Source of the DNA: JAEEJA01 sp036343175
GTDB taxonomy: Bacteria > Bacillota > Clostridia > Lachnospirales > Lachnospiraceae
DNA: 50,945 nucleotides
NCBI GenBank assembly: GCA_036343175.1
Contig: JAZASR010000013.1
Coordinates: forward strand, 1-50,945
Direction of reading: 5' to 3'
Part shown: in pieces, positions 32,493 to 40,692 of the stretch
Layout of the letters: every line of letters starts with the position of its first letter
Numbering within the stretch: the stretch's first letter is position 1
Translations under genes and position numbers: made by a program
Notes under the pieces: generated by a model
What the model was told of the DNA's origin: nothing
Seen by the model: the letters and a program-made list of their open reading frames with translations, nothing else
Databases searched by the model: none

Positions 32493-34427
32493 ATGCAGAA
32501 TCTGCTTTTTAGATCGGTATATTATTACGATCTGGATATTGCCGCCATAGCGAACGGCCTTGTCCTTTTATTTTTCTTCCTTGTCATGAAGCACTGGAAG
32601 GTAAACTTTTTCCGCATGGCTGTTTTTCGCCTGATGGTGATAAACAGTCTTTTTTCTGCTACCCTGGATATAGTTTCAGCTTATTTTGATCATACATCCA
32701 ACTGTCCTCCGGGTTCAGAAAATATCTTTATCATCGGTGGATGGATCTCCAATTATCTTTATCTTGCAGTTCATAATCTGCAGGCTCCCCTGTATCTGAT
32801 ATATATAATGGTAGTTGCCGGGTTCATAACCACAAAGAACAGGAAAAGCAGTATATTTAAGATACTTATACCATATCTGATCGAAGTGGCCATCCTGACT
32901 CTGGGCATGGTGAATGGTTCGACTATTTCCTATTCGATCGATGAAGGCTACAGCCATGGCAGTTTATTTGTATTGATATATGCTATATCCATAGGATATG
33001 TAATAGCGGTATTTGCGGCACTTATCCGTAACGGAAGGCTTCTTTTGCGCAGGGATCTTATAAGTATTACAGTCCTCAGTGTTGGCGTTCTCATAGCTGT
33101 TTTCCTGCAGATAATATTAGGAAACGTCCTCGTGGAAGTCTTTGTTCAGTCGATACTGCTCGTATTTATAATCATTGCAATAGAAGAGCAGGATGTTCTT
33201 TATGATCCTAAGACCGGCTGCTGCAATCTGCAGAGCTTTAAGGAACAGGCAGAGCTTAAGTTTAAAATCAGGCAGAAAAAGGACCTGATCATAGTAAAGA
33301 CCGACGGGTTCGAGTTTTTTAATAAGTTCCGTTCTGTCGGTGAAGGTGAGCTTGCAAAGAGGATGATATCCGGCTGGATAAAGGACCAGACCGGAAGCGA
33401 GTATATATTTGACTGTGAGAATGATGTATTTACAGTATTCGTCGACCCTCAGACGGATGAGGAGGTAGAAAGCTTCTATAAGAATACCCTTGAAAGATAC
33501 AGAAAATGGGAATACAACGATGTTATCAGACTGAAGATGGCCCGTATTCGCATACCTGAGGAGGCGGACAACTTAAGCGCTCTGCTTATATTCCTTAAGT
33601 CCGACTTTAAAGAGGACAAGAACCGGCCGCATATGGTGTCTGAGCATGAGATCGCAGCTATCAGGCGTGGTTCTGAGGTCGAGCGGGCAGTCATGCGCGG
33701 TATAAAGGGTGACAGCGTTTGGACAGTCTTTCAGCCTATCATGGATAAGAATGGTAAGCTCCATGCGGCTGAGGCACTTTCCAGAATGAATGACCCTGCT
33801 CTGGGAAGTGTTCCTCCATTTGAATTCATTACAGCAGCCGAGAATAACGGCCTTATCTGGCAGTTAGGCCTTAATACCATTGAGAATTCCTGTAAAGTCT
33901 TGAGCGAACTGCCTGAGAACAAGCGTCCTGAGTATATAGAGATCAATCTTTCCCCTGTCCAGTGCGGCCATGGAGGGTGTCTTGAAGCATTTATGGCTAT
34001 TCTTGACCGCTATAAGATCAAACCGTCTCAGATCAATTTTGAAATAACAGAATCAGCAATGATACAGAACATGGATGCATTTATCCGTGAGAAGGAAGAC
34101 CTTGCCGGCGTTGGATTCCGCTTCTCCATAGATGACTATGGCAGCGGATTTTCCAATTATTCATATGTAAAGAGCGTAAAGCCGGAATGTGTAAAGCTCG
34201 ACCGCGATGCCCTGCTCGATGCTGATGCTGACGAAAAAGAAGCGCTGTACTACCGCGATACAGTCCAGATGATGAGAGATATGGGCTACAGGATAGTTGC
34301 CGAAGGCGTTGAGACCGAAGATCAGCTTAAATTCGTACGTGATGCGGGAGTCAACTTCATCCAGGGCTACTACTATTCAAAGCCTGTAAGGGCAGATGAG
34401 TTCAGGAAGTTCTGTCTTAATTGCTGA
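32493..34427 (+). CDS. Membrane-bound EAL-domain cyclic-di-GMP phosphodiesterase
   Basis: A 644-residue protein with about seven N-terminal membrane spans (1-235). A degenerate GGDEF domain follows (about 236-370), where the GGDEF site reads CENDVF. A complete EAL domain fills about 395-640. The EAL motif AAEALSRM, EINLSP, FEITES, IDDYGSGFSNYSY, CVKLDRD, AEGVETEDQ and FIQGYYYSKP keep all usual metal-binding and catalytic residues, so c-di-GMP hydrolysis is expected. The degenerate GGDEF may act as a regulatory nucleotide sensor. The sensory membrane domain is not recognised. AAGGAG precedes the ATG. Confidence 0.92.
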   Translation: MQNLLFRSVYYYDLDIAAIANGLVLLFFFLVMKHWKVNFFRMAVFRLMVINSLFSATLDIVSAYFDHTSNCPPGSENIFIIGGWISNYLYLAVHNLQAPLYLIYIMVVAGFITTKNRKSSIFKILIPYLIEVAILTLGMVNGSTISYSIDEGYSHGSLFVLIYAISIGYVIAVFAALIRNGRLLLRRDLISITVLSVGVLIAVFLQIILGNVLVEVFVQSILLVFIIIAIEEQDVLYDPKTGCCNLQSFKEQAELKFKIRQKKDLIIVKTDGFEFFNKFRSVGEGELAKRMISGWIKDQTGSEYIFDCENDVFTVFVDPQTDEEVESFYKNTLERYRKWEYNDVIRLKMARIRIPEEADNLSALLIFLKSDFKEDKNRPHMVSEHEIAAIRRGSEVERAVMRGIKGDSVWTVFQPIMDKNGKLHAAEALSRMNDPALGSVPPFEFITAAENNGLIWQLGLNTIENSCKVLSELPENKRPEYIEINLSPVQCGHGGCLEAFMAILDRYKIKPSQINFEITESAMIQNMDAFIREKEDLAGVGFRFSIDDYGSGFSNYSYVKSVKPECVKLDRDALLDADADEKEALYYRDTVQMMRDMGYRIVAEGVETEDQLKFVRDAGVNFIQGYYYSKPVRADEFRKFCLNC

Positions 34428-34458
34428 TATATATTAATATCATTGGGGGATCTGTATT

Positions 34459-35030
34459 TTAGTGTATTACTTTCTTATACCGATAAAGCATATAATACTC
34501 TTCATCGCACGAAACCGAGCCCCCGTGTCCATATGCGCGGACCTTTATGTAGCGGTGCTTCCAGATCGGGAAGCTTACTCCCTTTTTGAGCTTAAAGCTT
34601 GTCTTTTTCGTAGTTCCCATCTTTTTCCATTTTTTATTATCCTTACTGTAATATACCTTATATTTCTTAGCTTTTGGAACCTTTTTCCAGTAAACGACAA
34701 CAGACCGGCTCTTTACGGAACTCTTTGTCTTCTTTATAAGAACCTTTGGCTGTGTGATCAGGTAAACAGTTGATGATGCAGACTTTCCAGCAGCGGTCGT
34801 AAAAGTGAATACGACGTAATAGCAGCTCTTCTTCATTGTGTAATTGCAGAAGTCATTTAAAGGTATTTCCTGGTATGTGATGGTCTGCATAGCACCGGAA
34901 TATAAAAGTTCATCATTAACCGCATTGTAAACGTCGTAATTCAGCGTGCTGTGAGGTGCAGTGTTCGTGATCTTTCCAACGAGGTAACCGGTGTTGCTTA
35001 AGTAAAGGTTTGTAACTACAGGAGCCTGGG
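34459..35030 (-). pseudogene. Remnant of a fibronectin-type surface protein
   Basis: The ATG-started part (34459-34890) encodes 143 residues: an FnIII-like sandwich with VVVYWKKVPKAKKYKVYYS and KKWKKMGTT. The same frame is open further upstream without a start codon and still reads like a beta-sandwich (APVVTNLYLSNTGYLVG), until it meets a hairpin at about 35031. There is no ribosome site for the internal ATG. I read it as the 3' part of a longer secreted protein that lost its 5' end, although an undetected start cannot be excluded. The protein is strongly basic. Confidence 0.6.
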
Positions 35031-35061
35031 AAAGGCAGCTCTTTTTAAGCTGCCTTTTTTG
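35031..35061 (+). terminator. Terminator-like hairpin before the B12 locus
   Basis: AAGGCAGCT pairs with AGCTGCCTT around CTTTTTA, followed by TTTTG. It reads as a plus-strand terminator, yet no plus-strand gene lies directly before it; it may insulate the riboswitch gene or be left over from a lost gene. Confidence 0.65.
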
Positions 35062-35062
35062 T

Positions 35063-35091
35063 TTGTAAAAATAGTGCCGATATGCTATACT
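35063..35091 (+). promoter_or_regulatory. Sigma-A promoter of the cobalamin-riboswitch gene
   Basis: TTGTAA (35063-35068), 17-base spacer, TATACT (35086-35091) with TGC just before it (extended -10). The predicted start, about 35098, falls at the first base of the riboswitch P1 stem. Confidence 0.75.
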
Positions 35092-35097
35092 TTGCCC

Positions 35098-35490
35098 GCA
35101 CCGGTATTCATCAAATGATGAACTTAAAAGGGAACTTAGTCAGAAACTAAGGCAGCCCCCGCTACTGTAAAAGTAAGGATAAGCACGGGTGGAATGGCGT
35201 TTTCATTGATCTGTATGGCGTTTTATATGTATGCGTGACGCTTTAACCGCATGCCGTCACATTGGTCTTTGATCCCATTTCCGCGCCACTGAGGCCGGGA
35301 GCCTTGGGAAGGTATGTGCTTTTATGTTGTGATCTGTTTTGTCTGCAATTTTTTAGGACTTTTGTCCTGATAAAATTATTTGAAAGACAGATCATGTAAG
35401 CTTTGAGCCAGGAGACCTGCCGGTGCCGTAAATGTAAATCTTATTTTTCATGCATTTACGTACTTTCATGCTTGCTTCGGAGGGAAGCAA
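35098..35490 (+). promoter_or_regulatory. Cobalamin (B12) riboswitch
   Basis: The aptamer spans 35098-35426. Its P1 stem pairs GCACCGG (35098-35104) with CCGGTGC (35420-35426). Core landmarks follow in order: AAAAGGGAA, GGCAGCCCCCGCTACTGTAA, GCCACTG, GGGAAGG and the closing GAGCCAGGAGACCTGCC. Peripheral arms are long, making the aptamer about 330 bases. The expression platform has GTAAATG/CATTTAC (from 35428) and TTGCTTC (35472-35478) pairing with GAAGCAA (35484-35490), directly before AAAAGGAGG. Repression at the translation level when B12 is plentiful is the likely mode. Confidence 0.93.
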
Positions 35491-35502
35491 AAAGGAGGAA
35501 AT

Positions 35503-37347
35503 ATGAGAAAATTTTTCAAGAAAGTCCATGTACTTTCAGTGACAGCGGCAAATGTATCAAAGTCATTAAAGACCAGGACATTCGCACGCGCAGCAGCAGT
35601 AGTTTTATCCGCAGCAATGGTATTCACAAGTGTTCCGGCAGGCGTATCCGCAGCTGAAGGCACTGATGCAGCCGCCCGGACGCAGTCAGTAACAGTTGAG
35701 ACTTACGTAAATCAGCTGGATGCCGCCCAGAAAGAGATCGGGATCCTGCAGAAGCAGATCTACAAGGACGTATTCGAGGATGGAAAGAAGGTTCCGGGTC
35801 TCGAAGACAAGACTAGTGTATATGCGGCCTATGTACTTAAGAAGACAGGTTTTGAAGCTCCTGAACTTTATAAGGCTATTATAAGTAAACTTAAAGGTCA
35901 GTTTGATGAGCTCAATAAAGATAATAAGACAGGCGCTGTATCCGGTGCAAGCCTGACAAAGACTGTCTATGACGCTAATTGGAATCAAACATCTGAGACC
36001 AGGAATATGACATATGAAAATATCAAATGGCAGGGCACGGCTTCCGATCTTTATGCCAAGACAGTCCTTTTCCTTACCGAAGCAGGTGAGGATGCCTCAG
36101 CTTTTGAGAATACAGATCTTGTTGCCCTTATGACAGCAGATGACGTATATGATGCATCATATTATGCATATGGGAATTACGGAAGAGAGGGAATAGTCCT
36201 CCAGGCACTTAATTCCAATAAGAATTATAAGATAAACGCAGCTAATAAAAAGCTTACATCCGTTGATCAGCTGATAGACAGCCTTGCAAAGGATGTTGAG
36301 ACCCAGGAGGCATCGAACTACGGTATTGATGGCGTGGCAATGAATATTGTGGGCTTTGGCAATTATTCAGATAATGCAACGGCTGCTGCAGCAGTAAAAA
36401 GCGCCCTTACATTCCTTTCTGAGAAGCAGGAGAAAGATGGCTCATACGGTAAAGGTTATTCAGGCGGATATAATTATAATACCCAGGGTGAAGTAATGCT
36501 TGCCCTTGGCGCTAATAACGAAGGTGCTTTCTTTAATGGAAAGTATAATTTTATTAAAGAAGGAAAGACTCTTTTTGATGGCGCCCTTCTTAATGTTGAT
36601 CTCAAAGAAAACAAGGTAAATACTAATCTTGAAAAAGGCTATGGAGTTTATCAGCTCCTCGAAGGTCTTGATGCTTTAGTCAAGTCAACAAAGGCCAATG
36701 ACTGGATAGTTAAAGCCTATTATGCTAACAAGGCTCTCACAACAAGCCTGTCTGCGGTTACAAAGGAAAATGAAGCACTTTCAAAGAGCGCGGTTGCACT
36801 CACTGCAAGCGCAGCTGCTCTTAAGACTGAAATTAAGAACCTTACAGCAAGTAAGGAAGCCCTTACGGCAGAGAATAATAAGTTCAGGGCTTCTGCAGTG
36901 CTTCCTGATAAAGATTCTGTCCTTGTATCGGAAAATGCCTCATATAAGGTAACAAAGTCCGCAGCTAAGGTAAATGTGACTTATGTCGGAGCAACAGGCG
37001 CTGCAGCAACAGCCGCATCAGTCAGGGTCCCTGACTATATCGTGATAAACGGTGTTAAGTGCCGCGTCACAAAGATCGCTGCTTCAGCATTCAAGGGCAA
37101 TAAGAATCTCAAAGAGGTTACAGTAGGCAAGAACGTTACTGAGATCGGTGCCAATACTTTTTCTGGCTGCAAGAGCCTGAAGAAGGTAACACTTAAAGGC
37201 ACTTCTCTCACAAAGGTCGGCAAGAACGCATTCAAGGGAACAGCTAAGAAGATAAAGATAACAGTACCTGAGAAGGCAAAACTTAAGAAATTAAAGAAGC
37301 TCTTCAAGAAAGCCGGAGCTAAAAAAGCAAAGTTTAGTAAGAAGTGA
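35503..37347 (+). CDS. Secreted alpha/alpha-toroid plus LRR protein under B12 riboswitch
   Basis: 614 residues. A long signal peptide is cleaved near VSA-AEG (about residue 50). Residues about 100-405 look like an alpha/alpha toroid of the prenyltransferase/transcobalamin type: YAYGNYGREGIVLQALNSN (222-240), LSEKQEKDGSYGKGY (305-319) and NTQGEVMLALGA (326-337) carry the 'Q-x-x-D-G-S-x-G' and helix signatures. A coiled coil follows (about 411-461). A short BspA-type leucine-rich repeat region (about 525-585; IAASAFKGNKNLKEVTVG, IGANTFSGCKSLKKVTL) comes next, then a lysine-rich tail. Its riboswitch and the toroid suggest surface B12 binding, as in the alpha domain of intrinsic factor. No sorting motif is seen. 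AAAAGGAGG sets the start. Confidence 0.85.
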   Translation: MRKFFKKVHVLSVTAANVSKSLKTRTFARAAAVVLSAAMVFTSVPAGVSAAEGTDAAARTQSVTVETYVNQLDAAQKEIGILQKQIYKDVFEDGKKVPGLEDKTSVYAAYVLKKTGFEAPELYKAIISKLKGQFDELNKDNKTGAVSGASLTKTVYDANWNQTSETRNMTYENIKWQGTASDLYAKTVLFLTEAGEDASAFENTDLVALMTADDVYDASYYAYGNYGREGIVLQALNSNKNYKINAANKKLTSVDQLIDSLAKDVETQEASNYGIDGVAMNIVGFGNYSDNATAAAAVKSALTFLSEKQEKDGSYGKGYSGGYNYNTQGEVMLALGANNEGAFFNGKYNFIKEGKTLFDGALLNVDLKENKVNTNLEKGYGVYQLLEGLDALVKSTKANDWIVKAYYANKALTTSLSAVTKENEALSKSAVALTASAAALKTEIKNLTASKEALTAENNKFRASAVLPDKDSVLVSENASYKVTKSAAKVNVTYVGATGAAATAASVRVPDYIVINGVKCRVTKIAASAFKGNKNLKEVTVGKNVTEIGANTFSGCKSLKKVTLKGTSLTKVGKNAFKGTAKKIKITVPEKAKLKKLKKLFKKAGAKKAKFSKK

Positions 37348-37411
37348 TAAAAGGCGATCTTAAAACATCCTGTATGATAATGATAAGGCAGGATTCTAAA
37401 AGCTTCAAAGG

Positions 37412-37438
37412 CTGATATCATCTGAAATCAAATGATAT
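37412..37438 (+). other. Small inverted repeat after the toroid gene
   Basis: GATATCAT and ATGATATC form an eight-pair stem shortly before the main terminator. No T-run. Confidence 0.4.
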
Positions 37439-37452
37439 CAATAGTTTCAAGG

Positions 37453-37495
37453 ACCCATGTCATTTGAAAAGTCAAATGACATGGGTATTTTTATT
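37453..37495 (+). terminator. Strong terminator of the toroid gene
   Basis: A perfect 14-pair stem, ACCCATGTCATTTG (37453-37466) with CAAATGACATGGGT (37473-37486), loop AAAAGT, then ATTTTTATT. Confidence 0.93.
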
Positions 37496-37690
37496 GACTT
37501 TATAGATAATTTCTGCTCTTATGCATTTACATCTTTTCAAGATTCGGCATTTATTAATTTTTACCATATGTATTAAAGGTACATAAAAGGAAACATCATG
37601 CTGATAGAAAAAAGCTTAACCTGGAACTTGTAAGACTGCAGAACATAGTAAATGAGGATTGACAGAGTATATGCCAATATCAGTATCTTC

Positions 37691-37719
37691 TTGAAAATTG
37701 ATACTATAAATGCTAAAAT
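37691..37719 (+). promoter_or_regulatory. Sigma-A promoter of glyQS
   Basis: TTGAAA (37691-37696), 17-base spacer, TAAAAT (37714-37719). The leader of about 80 bases is too short for a T-box, and no T-box motif is seen. Confidence 0.7.
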
Positions 37720-37806
37720 CAACTCTGTATGTTTTGCAATGAAATGTGAGCATGTTTTGCAGGCAGGAAAAGCCTGTAGTATTAATAATCAATATGGAGG
37801 ACTATC

Positions 37807-39195
37807 ATGGAAAAAACACTTGATAAGATCGTTGCTCTTGCAAAGGCAAGAGGATTCATATATCCGGGCTCAGAGATCTACGGCGGACTCGCAAATACCT
37901 GGGACTACGGAAATCTTGGTGTAGAGCTCAAGAATAACGTAAAGAAGGCCTGGTGGCAGAAGTTTATCCAGGAGAATACTTACAATGTCGGCATCGACTG
38001 CGCTATTCTCATGAACCCGCAGACATGGGTAGCTTCAGGACATCTTGGAAGCTTCTCAGATCCTCTTATGGACTGCAAGGACTGCCACGAGCGTTTCCGT
38101 GCAGATAATGTTATCGAGGATTACATGAAGGAAAATGGCATAACTCCTGAGAAGGGTCTTGACGGCTGGACCAATGAGGAGATGGAGAAGTATATCGAAG
38201 AGCATAAGATTCCCTGTCCATCATGCGGTTCTCACAATTGGACGGAGATCAGACAGTTCAACCTTATGTTCAAGACATTCCAGGGTGTTACAGAGGACGC
38301 AAAGAATACGGTCTACCTTCGTCCTGAGACTGCCCAGGGTATCTTCGTAAACTTCAAGAACGTACAGCGTACATCAAGAAAGAAGATCCCATTCGGAATC
38401 GGCCAGATCGGCAAGTCATTCAGAAATGAGATCACGCCCGGCAACTTTACATTCCGTACCCGTGAGTTCGAGCAGATGGAGCTTGAGTTCTTCTGCGAAC
38501 CTGATACAGATCTTGACTGGTTCAGGTATTGGAAGGATTTCTGTGTAAACTGGCTTACATCTCTCGGCATGAAGAAGGAAGAGATGCGTATCCGCGATCA
38601 CGAGAAGGAAGAGCTTTCATTCTATTCAAAGGCAACTTCAGATATCGAATACCTCTTCCCATTCGGATGGGGCGAGCTCTGGGGCATAGCAGACCGTACA
38701 GATTACGATCTTTCACGTCATCAGGAAGTATCCGGCCAGGATCTTACTTATTTTGATGATGTTAATAATAAAAAGTATATTCCATACGTCATAGAGCCTT
38801 CACTTGGTGCAGACCGTGTAACACTCGCATTCCTCTGCGGTGCTTACGATGAAGAGACACTTGAGGATGGTTCGGTAAGGAATGTTCTTCATTTCCATCC
38901 GGCACTGGCACCTGTAAAGGCCGGCATCCTTCCGCTTTCAAAGAAGCTTGCAGAACCGGCCGGGAAGCTTGCTGCTGATCTTTCAAAGAAGTTCAACGTT
39001 GAGTATGACGACCGCGGAGCTATTGGTAAGCGCTACCGCCGTCAGGATGAGATCGGTACACCTTACTGCATAACCTATGATTTCGATTCGGAGGAAGACC
39101 ATAAGGTAACTGTCCGTGACAGAGACACCATGCAGCAGGAAAGGATCGAGATCGACAGACTCGGTGAATATTTCGAAGGAAAATTCGATTTCTGA
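37807..39195 (+). CDS. glyQS: Glycyl-tRNA synthetase, dimeric eukaryote-like form
   Basis: A 462-residue class II synthetase that charges tRNA-Gly. Visible are GSEIYGGLANTWDYGNLGVELKNN near the start, then the zinc-like cluster CKDCHERF and CPSCGSHNW. Class II motif 2 reads IGKSFRNEITPGNFTFRTREFEQMELEFF, and motif 3 lies in PSLGADRV. A C-terminal anticodon-binding domain completes it. It is the single-chain alpha2 type found in Gram-positives, not the GlyQ+GlyS tetramer. ATGGAGG lies just before the ATG. Confidence 0.96.
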   Translation: MEKTLDKIVALAKARGFIYPGSEIYGGLANTWDYGNLGVELKNNVKKAWWQKFIQENTYNVGIDCAILMNPQTWVASGHLGSFSDPLMDCKDCHERFRADNVIEDYMKENGITPEKGLDGWTNEEMEKYIEEHKIPCPSCGSHNWTEIRQFNLMFKTFQGVTEDAKNTVYLRPETAQGIFVNFKNVQRTSRKKIPFGIGQIGKSFRNEITPGNFTFRTREFEQMELEFFCEPDTDLDWFRYWKDFCVNWLTSLGMKKEEMRIRDHEKEELSFYSKATSDIEYLFPFGWGELWGIADRTDYDLSRHQEVSGQDLTYFDDVNNKKYIPYVIEPSLGADRVTLAFLCGAYDEETLEDGSVRNVLHFHPALAPVKAGILPLSKKLAEPAGKLAADLSKKFNVEYDDRGAIGKRYRRQDEIGTPYCITYDFDSEEDHKVTVRDRDTMQQERIEIDRLGEYFEGKFDF

Positions 39196-39335
39196 TCTGC
39201 ATTATTTATCTGGATGGAATAAATTTAATACAATAAAGATTTATTGCTTTAGCAGGGATCCTCATATATTGGCTTTGTATTGGCATGATATTGGCCTTAA
39301 GCTTCCCCTGCTTAAAGTTAAGGAGATAAAGATAA

Positions 39336-40586
39336 ATGGAAAGAGTCCGGAATAAGTTCTTCATGAGATCCATATCCCTGATGCTTACCATTGTCCTTGC
39401 CTTTTATTTGCCGGGCATGCCGGCTTATGCAGAAGAGGCAGGATCGCCGGTATCTTCTTCATATCAGGAACAGGATCCGGAATCTGAAAGTGACTCCCGG
39501 TCAGCTGACACTGTATTATCAGAAGATACATATTATAGTGACCTCTTTGATAAGGGCGGTAAATTTATTAATTTTCAGAAATGTACTATAAAGATCACTG
39601 CGGATCCCGCCGGTCCTGTAACTATAAAGAGGACTCTTAAAGGTCTTCTTGCGTGTCCTGAAAATGTTCCTGCGACATTTGAAAGCATCAAGGCTAAAGT
39701 GAGCGCCGATAAGGCTGATATCATAAAAGCAGGGGCTGAGACTGACCGGGATAATGACAGGGAAAACGTGATCATAACGATAGAAGCCGCAAAGGATGCA
39801 CCTGCATTGGATATCACCATTCCCGTGCTTGCATCGGTATGTACAGTAGTTACTAATACTTCTCTTAATGCTTCTGATCCGGCGTCAGGGGCAGGCGCAC
39901 TCATGTTATCCGGAGAAGCCAATCCGCCGGCAACTAAAGAGGCAGTTATTACTGCTACTCTTGCAGCTGTTTCAGTACATATCCAGACTGTTGGCAAACC
40001 GGCAGAGATACCATTAAAAACAGCTTCGCTCCGTTTAAGTAAGACGAAAAGCCTTATAACTATCGGTACATCTTTAGAGTTTCCGTTCACCGTGAAAGCT
40101 GCAACGGGAACATCTGCAGAGCCCGTAAATGTATCCGGCAATACCGATTCGGACTCATTTGAAGCTAAGGTATCAGGAAATAAACTTATTATACAGGCAA
40201 AGCCCGGATCGGTTCGGGGCAGTAAATGTAAGATCACTATTAAGTCAGGTTCTTCTACGAGCACATTAAATGTCACTATCAGGAATGAGGCAAGGATCCT
40301 GAAGCCGTTAAAGAAGAAAAAGATCTATAAATACAGGAAGGGCCGCAGGATCAGGGTATATTTTAATATAAAGGCCGTCAACGCAGATCTTCCTGTAATA
40401 GATGATATTTCAGCTGTCAGGAAAGGCGGGGCCTTTACTGTTGTGAAGCAGAAGGATAAGAGCCGTGCAGTCGTAAAAAAGACTAAAGCATATATGACTG
40501 TAAAGCTTAAGAAAAAGGGGACAGGACGGTTAAGACTCATAGCAGGCAGTAAAAAGTCCGGATTTGTCATTGTTAAAGTTAAGTGA
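39336..40586 (+). CDS. Secreted protein of unknown function, beta-rich
   Basis: 416 residues. The signal peptide (about 8-30) ends at AYAEE. A low-complexity acidic segment follows, then at least two beta-rich stretches (about 80-220 and 225-335) without recognised family motifs. A strongly basic C-terminus ends it (KKKKIYKYRKGRRIRVY, then KKTKAYMTVKLKKKGTGRL). The repeat of 'TxSLRLSKTKSLITIGTSLEFPFTVKA' style segments suggests bacterial Ig-like domains. There is no anchor motif. AAGGAG precedes the ATG. It lies between two tRNA synthetase genes, which gives no hint of function. Confidence 0.75.
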   Translation: MERVRNKFFMRSISLMLTIVLAFYLPGMPAYAEEAGSPVSSSYQEQDPESESDSRSADTVLSEDTYYSDLFDKGGKFINFQKCTIKITADPAGPVTIKRTLKGLLACPENVPATFESIKAKVSADKADIIKAGAETDRDNDRENVIITIEAAKDAPALDITIPVLASVCTVVTNTSLNASDPASGAGALMLSGEANPPATKEAVITATLAAVSVHIQTVGKPAEIPLKTASLRLSKTKSLITIGTSLEFPFTVKAATGTSAEPVNVSGNTDSDSFEAKVSGNKLIIQAKPGSVRGSKCKITIKSGSSTSTLNVTIRNEARILKPLKKKKIYKYRKGRRIRVYFNIKAVNADLPVIDDISAVRKGGAFTVVKQKDKSRAVVKKTKAYMTVKLKKKGTGRLRLIAGSKKSGFVIVKVK

Positions 40587-40623
40587 TAAATATAAGGATC
40601 ACCCGGAAGATCTTTATATCATG

Positions 40624-40669
40624 CTGCCCGGTAAAGGGCAGAAAATAATATGATCGCAGCTAAAGCTGC
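40624..40669 (+). other. Two small hairpins upstream of proS
   Basis: CTGCCC/GGGCAG (40624-40629 with 40636-40641) and GCAGC/GCTGC (40656-40669). Neither has a T-run; they fill the short proS leader. No T-box is visible. Confidence 0.4.
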
Positions 40670-40692
40670 ATAATAAAGGAAAGAGAGAAAAT

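Noticed and set aside
37720..37806. T-box leader before glyQS
   Set aside because: Only about 80 bases of leader and no T-box sequence or specifier-loop structure. The proS leader also lacks one.
39575..40276. 233-codon minus-strand ORF inside the secreted unknown gene
   Set aside because: The plus strand has a signal peptide and good ribosome site; the antisense frame has neither.
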